Part shown: piece after piece, positions 27,197-36,325 of the stretch
How positions within the stretch are numbered: position 1 is the stretch's first letter
How the letters are laid out: each line of letters starts with the position of its first letter
The notes under the pieces: model-generated
Databases searched by the model: none
The model's input: only the letters and a program-made list of their open reading frames with translations
What the model was told of the DNA's origin: nothing
Translations under genes and position numbers: made by a program
Assembly: GCF_042659465.1 (NCBI RefSeq)
Contig: NZ_JBHSSW010000066.1
Span: 558,001-622,000, forward strand
From: Ponticaulis profundi
GTDB lineage: Bacteria > Pseudomonadota > Alphaproteobacteria > Caulobacterales > Hyphomonadaceae
DNA length: 64,000 nucleotides
Direction: 5' to 3'

Positions 27197-28273
27197 GTGA
27201 TAAACGAGCCTTCGTTTTTTCCTGAAGCCTATGTTTCGCTGGAAACAATCAAATCAAATTACGCGTCATTAAGCTCGTTTGTGACATCGGCGGAAACGTC
27301 TGCCGTTGTAAAAGCGAATGCGTATGGCCATGGTATGGCTGAAGTCGGCACCGCGCTGCTTTCTGCAGGATGCCGAACATTCTTCGTCGCTTATCTGAGT
27401 GAAGGAAGCGCTCTGCGAAAAGCGCTTGGGTCCGAGCCGACGATTTATGTTTTCAATGGTATTCGCAGCACTGAAATAACAGCCTTTAGCGAATCAAACC
27501 TGTCTCCGGTCTGCAATCAAGTCTCCGATATCGCCAGCGCTCTTCAACTCGACCAACGCATCGGCTTCGCCTTGCATTTCGACACGGGCATGAACCGTCT
27601 CGGACTTTCGCAAGGTGACATGTCCGAGATTGCAGATCATATAAAAGCACGTCCGCCAAACCTGGTGATGAGCCACCTTGCCTGTGCAGACCTTCCCGGC
27701 CACGAGATGAATGCAGCGCAGCTCTCGCGTTTCTCCCAAATCAAGTCCGATTTTCCTGAATCGAAAGCATCCCTATCCGCAACCGCCGGAATTTATCTCG
27801 GCGAAGACTATCATCACGATCTGGTGCGTCCGGGTATCGGGCTCTATGGCGGCGGACCTGCACGCCCTGCAGGTATAAAGCTGACACCTGCCCTGACTCT
27901 GACCGCCCCGATTTTGAAAGTCTTTGATGTTCCTGAAGGCGAGACTGTCGGATATGCCGCAACATTCCAGACGAGGAGGCCGATTCGTGTCGCCACCGTT
28001 TCTCTGGGATATGCCGATGGTTACTTACGCTCAGCAGGGAATTACGGCTTCGCGGTCCTGGACGGCATTCCCTGCCCGGTTCTGGGCCGCATTTCGATGG
28101 ATCTGACAACCATTGATGTTTCCGACCTCCCAGCAGCACCCAGACCGGGTGACCGTGTTGAGTTTCTGGGCAAACAAGCGGGGCTGGAAATCCAGGCAGA
28201 AGCCGCCGGATCAATTGGTTATGAGTTGACGTCGAGACTTGGCGGGCGCATCAGGCATGTGTGGGGCGAATAG
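27197..28273 (+). CDS. alr: Alanine racemase
   Basis: PLP-dependent interconversion of L- and D-alanine for peptidoglycan. The PLP lysine is in SAVVKANAYGHG near the N-terminus and the second catalytic base lies in GYAATFQTRR. Substrate and cofactor elements include VSLGYADGYLRS, GRISMDLTTIDV and RPGIGLYGGGP. The reading frame is open back to 27131 inside dnaB, where TTG and ATG codons would add up to 22 residues. I choose GTG 27197, just past the dnaB stop, because the alanine racemase fold starts near AYVSLETIKSNY. No strong ribosome-binding site settles this. Product length is about 358-380 residues. Confidence 0.93.
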   Translation: MINEPSFFPEAYVSLETIKSNYASLSSFVTSAETSAVVKANAYGHGMAEVGTALLSAGCRTFFVAYLSEGSALRKALGSEPTIYVFNGIRSTEITAFSESNLSPVCNQVSDIASALQLDQRIGFALHFDTGMNRLGLSQGDMSEIADHIKARPPNLVMSHLACADLPGHEMNAAQLSRFSQIKSDFPESKASLSATAGIYLGEDYHHDLVRPGIGLYGGGPARPAGIKLTPALTLTAPILKVFDVPEGETVGYAATFQTRRPIRVATVSLGYADGYLRSAGNYGFAVLDGIPCPVLGRISMDLTTIDVSDLPAAPRPGDRVEFLGKQAGLEIQAEAAGSIGYELTSRLGGRIRHVWGE

Positions 28274-28285
28274 GAGTTATTGAGG

Positions 28286-29089
28286 GTGACCAAAAACATT
28301 CCCGTTTTTCTCAGACCGTTCCAATGGGTCGGCGCAGCGTTTTTAGGCCTGCTTGCCGAAACGGGACGGCTCGCGCATTTCGCCGGACGTGTGAAACTGT
28401 CAGCCGTCTCTCTCCCTGTTTATCCTGGTGAGATACTCCTGCAGTGTATCCGCATTGGATACTATTCGCTGCCGGTTGTCGGACTCACGGCGCTATTCAC
28501 TGGTGCGGCGCTGGCTCTAAATATTTACGTCGGTGGTTCACGCTTCAACGCGGAGCAATTCGTACCGAACATTGTGGTACTGGGCATAACCAGAGAGCTC
28601 GGCCCGGTGATTGCCTCACTAATGCTTGCGGGCCGCGTGAGTGCAAGTATTGCCGCCGAAGTCGGAACGATGAAAGTAACCGAACAGATTGATGCGCTGC
28701 ACACCCTGTCGACCAACCCGTTTCGTTATCTCTACGCCCCCCGTTTCTGGGCGGCAGTTCTGACACTGCCGATCCTCGTATTCATCGCGGACATTCTGGG
28801 TGTGTTCGGTGGTTATCTGGTTTCCGTCGGTACGCTCGACTTCAACGGCAATCTCTATATCCGGAACACATTCGACTACATGACGACCTCAGACATTGTC
28901 GGAGGCCTGATCAAAGCAGCTGTGTTTGGTGCGCTTGTCTCGATCATGGGCTGCTATCATGGTCAGAACAGCAAAGGCGGCGCCAGTGGTGTCGGCCGGG
29001 CGGCCACGCTCGCCGTTGTTTCAAGCGCAGTGCTGATTTTCTTCGCCAACTTCCTTCTGACAACGTTTTTCACAAGGATCGGGCTGTGA
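28286..29089 (+). CDS. mlaE: MlaE-family ABC transporter permease
   Basis: Inner-membrane permease of a phospholipid or intermembrane-lipid ABC transporter of the Mla/Mce type. About 267 residues with some five hydrophobic segments and family motifs GRVSASIAAEVGTMKVTEQ and DALHTLSTNPFRYL. I choose GTG 28286, nine bases after GGAG at 28273-28276, over a TTG at 28280 that is too close. The 3' end overlaps the ATPase gene by four bases. No MCE-domain (mlaD) gene is adjacent, so the partner substrate-binding protein must be elsewhere. The gene symbol denotes the family. Confidence 0.88.
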   Translation: MTKNIPVFLRPFQWVGAAFLGLLAETGRLAHFAGRVKLSAVSLPVYPGEILLQCIRIGYYSLPVVGLTALFTGAALALNIYVGGSRFNAEQFVPNIVVLGITRELGPVIASLMLAGRVSASIAAEVGTMKVTEQIDALHTLSTNPFRYLYAPRFWAAVLTLPILVFIADILGVFGGYLVSVGTLDFNGNLYIRNTFDYMTTSDIVGGLIKAAVFGALVSIMGCYHGQNSKGGASGVGRAATLAVVSSAVLIFFANFLLTTFFTRIGL

Positions 29090-29853
29090 CGGAACCTCTT
29101 CTCAAACTCGAAGGCGTTCACAAGTCCTTCGGTCCAAAACACGTGCTGAACGGCGTTGATATCGATGTTGCGCCGGGTCGCTCGCTTGTCATCATTGGTG
29201 GCTCAGGCACCGGGAAATCCGTGATGCTGAAATGCGCCCTGGGTCTCATGAAACCAGATAAAGGCGACGTGTTTTTCAACGGTGAAAGTCTGACCACGGG
29301 CAAAACCGCGAAAAAGCAGAGAGATATGCTCGAACGGACCGGCATGCTCTTTCAGGGTGGTGCACTGTTCGACAGTCTACCTGTCTGGCAAAACGTATCT
29401 TTTCGACTCCTACATGGCGGAAAAATGAAGCGCAGCGATGCAAAAGAACTGGCGATCGACACGCTGAAAAAAGTGCGTCTCGGTTCTGACATCGCTGACC
29501 TCTACCCGTCAGAGCTGTCCGGCGGCATGCAAAAGCGGGTTGGACTTGCGCGTGCGATCGCGACCAAGCCGGAGCTGATTTTCTTTGATGAACCGACAAC
29601 CGGCCTCGATCCGATTACCGCAGATGCCATCAATGATCTCATCGTCGAACAGACAAAAACGCTCGGTGCCTCATCAGTCTCGATCACGCACGACATGCCT
29701 TCGGCGCGTAAGATAGGTGACGAAATTGCGATGATTTTCGAAGGAAAGATTATCTGGCGCGGGCCAGCAGATACAGTCGACGATTCCGGCAACGAATATG
29801 TCGATCAATTTGTGCATGGTCGGGCGCATGGCCCAATCCAGCCTGCAATGTAG
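29086..29853 (+). CDS. mlaF: MlaF-family ABC transporter ATP-binding protein
   Basis: Energises the MlaE-type permease. The 255-residue protein shows Walker A GGSGTGKS near residue 39, the Q-loop MLFQGGALFDSLPVWQNV, the signature LSGGMQKRVGLARAIA and Walker B ELIFFDEPTTGLDP. It starts at a GTG overlapping the permease stop, so the two are translationally coupled. A long hairpin follows the stop. Only the permease and ATPase of the transporter are present here. Confidence 0.92.
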   Translation: MTEPLLKLEGVHKSFGPKHVLNGVDIDVAPGRSLVIIGGSGTGKSVMLKCALGLMKPDKGDVFFNGESLTTGKTAKKQRDMLERTGMLFQGGALFDSLPVWQNVSFRLLHGGKMKRSDAKELAIDTLKKVRLGSDIADLYPSELSGGMQKRVGLARAIATKPELIFFDEPTTGLDPITADAINDLIVEQTKTLGASSVSITHDMPSARKIGDEIAMIFEGKIIWRGPADTVDDSGNEYVDQFVHGRAHGPIQPAM

Positions 29854-29860
29854 GTGATCA

Positions 29861-29896
29861 TGCGGAGCATCATAAGGATATGACGCTCCGCACATT
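29861..29896 (+). terminator. Terminator hairpin after mlaF
   Basis: A nearly perfect 14-pair hairpin: TGCGGAGC-a-TCATA (29861-29874), loop AGGA, TATGA-c-GCTCCGCA (29879-29892) with a single A-C mismatch, then CATTTT. It sits between the convergent mlaF and oxidoreductase genes and ends the mlaEF transcript. Confidence 0.7.
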
Positions 29897-29899
29897 TTC

Positions 29900-31036
29900 T
29901 CACAGAGACGGATTCAGAAGATACTTCTCGCCCGTCGCCTTTGCATCATAAGCCTTCGCAACATCAAGATTGAGCATGTCACGCAGTGATATCTCTTTGG
30001 TGTAGTGGCTCGCAAACGTTGTTTTCAGCTCGCTCACGACGCGCTTACGTAGACGCACATTTCCTTCCGCGCCGATTTTCTCGAGGAACGGCAGAAGCAA
30101 CCATCCACCGCATCCCCATGACATACCGACACCCGGAGGAATGGTTGTGGGACTCAGATCCAGACGTCCATAAACATATACTTGCTTAGGCGTATCGGAA
30201 CCATAACGACTGTAGCCACCTGCTTTCTTGCTCGCGGCAGACTCCATCGCAATCAGAATCTGGCCTGCCAGCGGACCACCACCGACAGCATCAAAAGCAA
30301 TCGTCGCACCTGTTTCAACAAGTGCATCGACAAGGTCGGACATGAACGTCTCGGAAGACGAATTTACGATATATTTTGCGCCGAGGTCTTTCAGGATCTT
30401 TTCCTGCTCAGGCTTACGGACGATGTTCACCAGATCAATACCATCGGCAATGCAGATGCGATTGAGCATCTGCCCGAGATTCGACGCAGCCGCAGTGTGA
30501 ACCAGCGCTGTGTGACCTTCCATCCGCATGGTTTCGGTCATGCCCAGAGATGTCAGCGGGTTTACGAAACACGATGCGCCTTCACGCGGTGTAATGTCAT
30601 CCGGCAGTTCCATGCACTGTGAAATGTGAAGCTTTCGGTATTCCGAATACATCTCACCACCGAGACAGGCGACCGTTTTGCCCATCAAAGCCTGAGCTGC
30701 GTCACTCGACCCAGCTGCAACGACAACGCCTGCGCCTTCGTTACCAGCCGCCATGGATTGGTCCACACGAGCTCCCATTGCGCGCATGCCGGCCGGTGGC
30801 ACAGGTGCCGTAATAACCGGGCGATCTTCCGACCCACCTTGCTTTGCCTGTGACAAATCACCCGCACCGATCAGTAGACCCAAATCCGATGGATTGATCG
30901 GCGCAGCCTCAACGCGGACGATGACCTGATCAGGGCCTGGTTCTTTAATGTCGACTTCAGCGAGCGAAAGCTCCAGCTCGCCTTCGGACTTGATGAGGGT
31001 ACGAACCTGTAGCCCAGTTTTCGGTAAATCAGCCAT
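29900..31036 (-). CDS. Zinc-binding-dehydrogenase-like (MDR superfamily) NAD(P)H oxidoreductase
   Basis: A 378-residue medium-chain dehydrogenase/reductase related to quinone or enoyl reductases. The N-terminal GroES-like domain includes IVRVEAAPINPSDLGLL and GNEGAGVVVAAGS. The Rossmann domain contains HTAAASNLGQMLNRI and FDAVGGG. The cysteines and histidine of zinc-containing alcohol dehydrogenases are not in their usual places, so a zinc-independent quinone-reductase-like activity is more likely. The substrate is unknown. It is transcribed toward mlaF and divergent from radA across 191 bases. Confidence 0.85.
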   Translation of the reverse strand: MADLPKTGLQVRTLIKSEGELELSLAEVDIKEPGPDQVIVRVEAAPINPSDLGLLIGAGDLSQAKQGGSEDRPVITAPVPPAGMRAMGARVDQSMAAGNEGAGVVVAAGSSDAAQALMGKTVACLGGEMYSEYRKLHISQCMELPDDITPREGASCFVNPLTSLGMTETMRMEGHTALVHTAAASNLGQMLNRICIADGIDLVNIVRKPEQEKILKDLGAKYIVNSSSETFMSDLVDALVETGATIAFDAVGGGPLAGQILIAMESAASKKAGGYSRYGSDTPKQVYVYGRLDLSPTTIPPGVGMSWGCGGWLLLPFLEKIGAEGNVRLRKRVVSELKTTFASHYTKEISLRDMLNLDVAKAYDAKATGEKYLLNPSL

Positions 31037-31227
31037 TTGCTTTGTTATCCTCCGATGACGTTTTCGTTCTCTCAGACAGGCTTACCCTGTCACGTGACGA
31101 TAGTCGTGTCACATTAAGTTGTTTCCGCATAGACATCCATGCAATGCATCCACAATCTGCGTTCAAATCCGAATCGTATAAGATCGCACCCACTTCCAGC
31201 GATCCCCAACTTCCTTGAGTTTCTGTC

Positions 31228-32604
31228 ATGGCACGCCAGCAACAAACACAATTCGTCTGCCAGTCATGTGGGGCAGCATTCTCGAAATGGAATGGCAAAT
31301 GCGAAGCTTGCGGCTCCTGGAACACGCTCGTTGAGGAAACGATCGAGAGCACTCCTGGCGGACTCGGAAAAACCAAGAAGCAGACAACAAGTCAACTCGA
31401 TTTCGTTAGCCTCAATGACCCGACGGATCCGCCAGAGCGCATCGTCATGGGTGTCGAAGAGCTCGACCGGGTTTTTGGCGGCGGCCTGGTTCCGGCATCA
31501 GCGACTCTAATTGGTGGAGACCCGGGGATTGGAAAGTCGACCCTGCTCTTACAGGTCGCAGCACGGCTGGCCCGAAATGGGCAAGACGTCGTGTATGTGT
31601 CGGGAGAGGAAGCTGCCGCGCAAATACAAGAGCGTGCTGAGCGCCTCAAGATTTCCACAAGCCCGGTGAAACTGGCGACAGAAACAGATCTTCGCACCAT
31701 TCTTTCAGCCCTGAAGAAGACCAAACCGGATTTTGTGGTCATCGACTCAATTCAGACGCTCTGGTCCGACAGCATTGAGGCCGCACCGGGATCTGTTTCG
31801 CAGGTTCGAGCCTGCGCTCAGGAACTCGTCCGCTTCGCGAAGAAATCTGGTTGCGCTCTGGTAATTGTGGGGCACGTCACGAAGGAAGGTCAGATTGCCG
31901 GACCACGCGTCGTCGAACACATGGTGGATACCGTTTTCTATTTCGAAGGCGAACGCGGTCACCAGTTCCGTATTCTGCGCGCCGTAAAAAACCGCTTCGG
32001 CCCGACCGACGAAATTGGCATTTTCGAAATGCACCAATACGGCCTCTCTCCGGCGAGCGAACCATCGGCGCTCTTCCTATCGACTGAAAATGAGTCGGCG
32101 GGCGGTGCGGCGGTCTTTGCAGCCATGGAGGGCTCTCGGCCCGTGCTCGCAGAAGTACAGGCTCTGATTGGCTCCTCTGCCATTGGTACACCGCGCCGGT
32201 CTGTTGTTGGATGGGACAACAACCGGCTAGCCATGATCATTGCTGTTCTTGAGGCTCGGTGTGGCATACAGATCGGACCTCGCGACATTTATCTGACCGT
32301 GGCCGGTGGATACCGGGTTTCCGAACCGGCAGGCGACCTGGCAGCAGCGGCAGCCCTACTCTCTTCGCTCGCCGATTCGCCATTGCCTGAGAAATCAGTG
32401 TTCTTCGGTGAAATTGCCCTCTCGGGTAGTATTCGTCCTGTTGCAAGGATGGAAGCGCGCCTGAAGGAGGCCGAGCGTTTGGGCTTTAAACACGCTTATG
32501 GCCCGGAAGGGCCAAAGACGCAGTTCAAAGACTTGACCTATAAACCTTTTAATCGCCTTGGTGACCTAGTAGACCTCCTGCAAATCGGAGTTGATGATGA
32601 GTGA
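31228..32604 (+). CDS. radA: DNA repair protein RadA
   Basis: RadA (Sms) is a RecA-like branch-migration ATPase used in recombinational repair. The 458 residues start with a C4 zinc finger (CQSCG and CEACG), then Walker A GGDPGIGKST near residue 91 and the family-specific KNRFG motif. A C-terminal Lon-like domain begins near GGYRVSEPAGDLAAAAALLSS. The 3' end overlaps cvpA. The radA-cvpA-purF order is widely conserved in alphaproteobacteria. Confidence 0.96.
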   Translation: MARQQQTQFVCQSCGAAFSKWNGKCEACGSWNTLVEETIESTPGGLGKTKKQTTSQLDFVSLNDPTDPPERIVMGVEELDRVFGGGLVPASATLIGGDPGIGKSTLLLQVAARLARNGQDVVYVSGEEAAAQIQERAERLKISTSPVKLATETDLRTILSALKKTKPDFVVIDSIQTLWSDSIEAAPGSVSQVRACAQELVRFAKKSGCALVIVGHVTKEGQIAGPRVVEHMVDTVFYFEGERGHQFRILRAVKNRFGPTDEIGIFEMHQYGLSPASEPSALFLSTENESAGGAAVFAAMEGSRPVLAEVQALIGSSAIGTPRRSVVGWDNNRLAMIIAVLEARCGIQIGPRDIYLTVAGGYRVSEPAGDLAAAAALLSSLADSPLPEKSVFFGEIALSGSIRPVARMEARLKEAERLGFKHAYGPEGPKTQFKDLTYKPFNRLGDLVDLLQIGVDDE

Positions 32605-33154
32605 TTTTCTGGGACCCGGGGCGTTTACCTGGTTTGATCTGATCGTTGTAACGATCATGGTCATTTCAGGTCTCATGGCGCTCGCTCGAGGATTCATTCG
32701 GGAAATTGCTTCGATTTTTGCATTCGTTCTCGCCCTGTTTGCTGCGTTTATGGCTTGGCGCATGTTCGCCCCAACGGCACGATCCTATCTGCCAGAGAAC
32801 TGGAGTGACTGGATCGCAGATGCCCTCGTCGTAGGTATCGCGTTTCTTGCCATTTATATCATCACCGCCTGGTTTGGCCGAAAGATCTCCAAGTTCGTGC
32901 ATATCCATACGGATATCGGACTTTTTGATCGTCTTGCAGGACTTGTATTCGGCGTCGCTCGCGGAGCGGCAGTTGTGGTACTTGTGCTTTTGGCAACACG
33001 CCCTTTCATAGAAGAAGCACAAATCCGCTGGATAGTTGATGCTTACACCTATCCATATTTCGTCGACGCTGTTATCTGGGTACAGAGTAATTTCATGGTA
33101 TTTGCTGAAGGCGTTCAGGAAGCAATACCTGTCGAAATCACTGAATCGCCCTAA
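32597..33154 (+). CDS. cvpA: CvpA-family inner-membrane protein
   Basis: CvpA is a small membrane protein first linked to colicin V production and often found beside purF. The product is about 185 residues with four hydrophobic segments and the family motif GLMALARGFIREI near residue 30. I start at ATG 32597, six bases after GGAG at 32587-32590, and not at the TTG or ATG just before it. It overlaps the radA stop by eight bases and precedes purF by 33 bases. Confidence 0.9.
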   Translation: MSDFLGPGAFTWFDLIVVTIMVISGLMALARGFIREIASIFAFVLALFAAFMAWRMFAPTARSYLPENWSDWIADALVVGIAFLAIYIITAWFGRKISKFVHIHTDIGLFDRLAGLVFGVARGAAVVVLVLLATRPFIEEAQIRWIVDAYTYPYFVDAVIWVQSNFMVFAEGVQEAIPVEITESP

Positions 33155-33187
33155 CTGGCATTCAGTCAAATTGGAGCTCGCTCGATC

Positions 33188-34639
33188 GTGTTAATCTGGG
33201 ATCATGACGACGACAAACTTCGTGAGGAGTGCGGCGTCTTCGGTGTGTTTGGTCATCCGGAAGCTGCTGTCATTACGGCCCTTGGGCTCCACGCGCTTCA
33301 GCATAGAGGCCAGGAAGCCTGCGGTATCGCAGCGTTTGACGGAAAGCTTTTCCACAATGAACGCCATACCGGCCTCGTCGGTGATGCATTCACAGGCAAA
33401 GACCTGCTCAAGCGTCTGCCAGGGTCCTGGGCCATCGGCCACAACCGCTATCCGACACAGGGTACGCCCGCCATCCGTAACATTCAGCCGATCTTTGCGG
33501 ATCTGGACTGCGGTGGGTTTGCGGTTGCACACAATGGCAATCTGACGAATTCGCGCTCACTGCGCCGCCAACTTGTCGACAAGGGAGCGATCTTCCAGAG
33601 TACGATGGATACAGAGGTGATCCTTCACCTGATTTCCCGCTCCGACAAAGCACGTATTACTGAGCGTTTCGTTGACGCACTGGGACAGATCGAGGGCGGA
33701 TACGCCCTCGTTGCACTTTCAGAGAATATGTTGATCGGTGCGCGTGACCCGGTAGGCCTTCGTCCACTTGTTCTGGGTGATCTCGACGGCGCAAGCATTC
33801 TGGCATCAGAGACCTGCGCGCTTGATCTGATTGGCGCGAAATTCGTTCGCGAAGTCGAACCGGGCGAAATTATCGTCGTGACAAAAGACGGCGTCGAGAG
33901 CCTCACGCCATTCCAGCGCCGCTCGACCGCGCCTTGCCTGTTCGAGTTTGTCTACTTCGCACGCCCGGACAGCATGATCCAGGGCAAGAGCGTTTATGAG
34001 GTTCGCCGCCGCATGGGCGAACGCTTGGCACAGGACACACCCGCTGATGCCGATGTGATCGTGCCCGTACCTGACAGCGGGGTTCCCGCTGCACTCGGTT
34101 TCGCAGAAGCGTCAGGCATCCCTTTCCAGCTGGGGATTATTCGAAACCATTATGTCGGCCGGACCTTCATTGAACCCACGCAGACTGATCGACAGAACAG
34201 CATCAGCAAAAAGCACGCTCCAAACCGCGCAGTTCTGAAAGACAAGCGCGTCGTCCTCGTTGATGACTCGATTGTCCGCGGCAACACCTCCAAACGGATC
34301 GTCCGCATGGTCCGCGAAGCTGGCGCCAAGGAAATCCACTTCCGATCGGCGAGCCCACCTATCCGTTTCCCTGACTATTATGGCATCGACATGCCATCAG
34401 AGCAGGAATTGATGGCTTCTCGCATGTCTCTTGAAGAAATGCGCAATGAGCTCGAGGTAGACAGTCTGGGCTTCCTGTCTGTTGATGGCCTGTATTGGGC
34501 TGTCGGTGACGTGAAGCGAGACCCGAACACACCTCAATACGCCGATCACTGCTTCACCGGAGACTATCCAACACGCCTGATTGATCGCCGTTACGATGAA
34601 GTTGGGCGTGATGCGCAACTCTCCTTCCTGGATGACTAG
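33188..34639 (+). CDS. purF: Amidophosphoribosyltransferase
   Basis: PurF makes phosphoribosylamine from PRPP and glutamine, the first step of purine synthesis. Translation starts at GTG. The N-terminal nucleophile is Cys15 in EECGVFGVFG, exposed after removal of a short propeptide, as in the type with a processed leader. The glutaminase domain includes ALHALQHRGQEACGI. The PRPP site VVLVDDSIVRGNTS lies near residue 361. Length is 483 residues. It is followed 17 bases later by an SDR gene. Confidence 0.97.
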   Translation: MLIWDHDDDKLREECGVFGVFGHPEAAVITALGLHALQHRGQEACGIAAFDGKLFHNERHTGLVGDAFTGKDLLKRLPGSWAIGHNRYPTQGTPAIRNIQPIFADLDCGGFAVAHNGNLTNSRSLRRQLVDKGAIFQSTMDTEVILHLISRSDKARITERFVDALGQIEGGYALVALSENMLIGARDPVGLRPLVLGDLDGASILASETCALDLIGAKFVREVEPGEIIVVTKDGVESLTPFQRRSTAPCLFEFVYFARPDSMIQGKSVYEVRRRMGERLAQDTPADADVIVPVPDSGVPAALGFAEASGIPFQLGIIRNHYVGRTFIEPTQTDRQNSISKKHAPNRAVLKDKRVVLVDDSIVRGNTSKRIVRMVREAGAKEIHFRSASPPIRFPDYYGIDMPSEQELMASRMSLEEMRNELEVDSLGFLSVDGLYWAVGDVKRDPNTPQYADHCFTGDYPTRLIDRRYDEVGRDAQLSFLDD

Positions 34640-34656
34640 CAAAGACATTTGAGCAT

Positions 34657-35364
34657 ATGACTGACAAGCGACTGACACTCGTCACGGGCGCGTCCGCAGG
34701 TATTGGCCGCGCGCTTGCATTGGAATTGGCAACCACTCACGATCACCACGTTCTGGCGCTGGCACGCAGCAAGTCTGCGCTCGAAAAACTTGACGATGAA
34801 ATCAAGAGCAGAGGCGGCAAGGCGACGCTGATACCGCTCGATCTCACAGACGCGCCTTCTGTTGAGCGGCTGGGAGCTGTTGTTCTGGAGCGCTGGGGCC
34901 GCCTGGACGGCTTGGCCGGTAATGCTGGTATGTTGGGTCCATTGAGCCCGCTACAGACGATTACTCCTCGCGAATTCGACAAAACCATCGATACAAACCT
35001 GACAGCGAACTGGCGTCTTATCCGATCCTTCGATCCATTGCTGCGAACAAGTGACTCCGGCCGAGCTGTCTTTGTGACATCAGGCGTTGTGCCACGCCCG
35101 CGCGCATTCTGGGGGCCATATCAGGCATCCAAAGCCGGCCTAGAAGCCATGGTTCACGCGTGGATCGAAGAGACCGCGATCACCAAAATGAAAATCAACC
35201 TGTTTGACCCGGGTGCGACGCGTACGGCAATGCGGGCTGACGCGATGCCCGGCGAGGATCCAATGACCCTCCCGCCCCCCGAAGAGGTTGCGGCGAAACT
35301 GGCAAAACTCGTCCTGCCAGAGTGCGATTCTCACGGAAAACGCTTCGAAGCTAAAGATATGTAA
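34657..35364 (+). CDS. Short-chain dehydrogenase/reductase of unknown substrate
   Basis: A 235-residue classical SDR with the nucleotide motif TGASAGIGRALAL near residue 12, NAGML near residue 91 and the active-site YQASKAG near residue 153. Substrate cannot be inferred. It follows purF closely and is often found there in alphaproteobacteria, so it may be the last gene of the radA-cvpA-purF transcript. A strong terminator follows. Confidence 0.9.
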   Translation: MTDKRLTLVTGASAGIGRALALELATTHDHHVLALARSKSALEKLDDEIKSRGGKATLIPLDLTDAPSVERLGAVVLERWGRLDGLAGNAGMLGPLSPLQTITPREFDKTIDTNLTANWRLIRSFDPLLRTSDSGRAVFVTSGVVPRPRAFWGPYQASKAGLEAMVHAWIEETAITKMKINLFDPGATRTAMRADAMPGEDPMTLPPPEEVAAKLAKLVLPECDSHGKRFEAKDM

Positions 35365-35368
35365 GAAA

Positions 35369-35392
35369 AGCCCGGCCATGCCGGGCTTTTTT
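35369..35392. terminator. Terminator between convergent SDR and M48 genes
   Basis: Perfect eight-pair stem AGCCCGGC / GCCGGGCT with a CAT loop, flanked by an A run on one side and six T on the other. It can therefore stop transcription from both directions. It starts four bases after the SDR stop. Confidence 0.92.
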
Positions 35393-35396
35393 GAAA

Positions 35397-36236
35397 TCAA
35401 ACCAAGTCATATCCTCTGGCATTGATATACTGTCGAAGTTCGCTGGCGCGTCGTTGCGGCGCCGGGTGAGTCGACATGAACTCCGGTGTCGAGGAACCAC
35501 TACTGCGCGCAGCCATCAAATCCCAGAGCTTCGGCGCTTCAGCGACTTTGAAGCCAACTTTGTGCATGTAGTCGACACCCAACCGGTCTGCTTCCAGCTC
35601 ATGGTTTCGGCTATAGGGTAAAAGCACACCAAACTGCAGCGCAGCGCCGCCCAGCGCGCCAATTTCATTGCCATACTTTTTCAAAGTATCGGACTGATTC
35701 ACAGCAATCGCGCCAGCAACGACTGCCAGCTGTCCAGCCATCTGGACAGAATAACGCTCCGCGGCATGCTTGCCGACGACATGGCCAACTTCGTGGCCGA
35801 GAACGGAGGAAAGCTGATCGTCATTTTCAACGAGTTCGGTGATACCGCGATACACACCAACCTTGTTACCGGGCATCACGAAAGCATTCACATCATCTGT
35901 GTCAAAGACCTCTACATCCCAATGCTCATTGGATCGGCCTGCCCCGACCGATATCTTTTCCCAGACCCGATTGACGCGCGAATTGAGTGAAGAATTGCGA
36001 CTGATCGGCGTTTGCTGCTTCATCTCTGTCCATGCGGATTCGGCCATCTGTGCGACAGTCCCCTCGTCCACGAGCAGAAACTGGCTCCGCCCCGTTGCCG
36101 GGTTGGTCGTGCATCCTGATACAATTGGGACAACAGAGCCAACCGCAAGTCCCGTAATGATTTCGCGTCGTGAAAGCGCGATCCGTGGCGCCTTTTCCAG
36201 CTCTTCGTTTGAAATGGTTTCGTCGGATAAGCGCAT
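35397..36236 (-). CDS. M48-family zinc metalloprotease, predicted Tat-exported lipoprotein
   Basis: A 279-residue peptidase of the M48 family, like periplasmic BepA/YfgC or mitochondrial OMA1. The zinc site is visible: His148-Glu149-x-x-His152 in LGHEVGHVVGKH and the third ligand Glu213 in the ELEAD segment. The N-terminus has a twin-arginine motif SRREI (Arg23-Arg24), a hydrophobic stretch and a lipobox VSG-Cys42. Export by Tat followed by lipidation is therefore predicted, which is unusual for the family. Probable role is outer-membrane protein quality control. It is convergent with the SDR gene. Confidence 0.9.
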   Translation of the reverse strand: MRLSDETISNEELEKAPRIALSRREIITGLAVGSVVPIVSGCTTNPATGRSQFLLVDEGTVAQMAESAWTEMKQQTPISRNSSLNSRVNRVWEKISVGAGRSNEHWDVEVFDTDDVNAFVMPGNKVGVYRGITELVENDDQLSSVLGHEVGHVVGKHAAERYSVQMAGQLAVVAGAIAVNQSDTLKKYGNEIGALGGAALQFGVLLPYSRNHELEADRLGVDYMHKVGFKVAEAPKLWDLMAARSSGSSTPEFMSTHPAPQRRASELRQYINARGYDLV

Positions 36237-36325
36237 GGCGTTTCCCTCTCCCAGTCTTCATCCACAGATTTGGTATAGAACGAATTTCGACATTCAGGAA
36301 ACAAGACAATGGGTGATTTCAGAAC

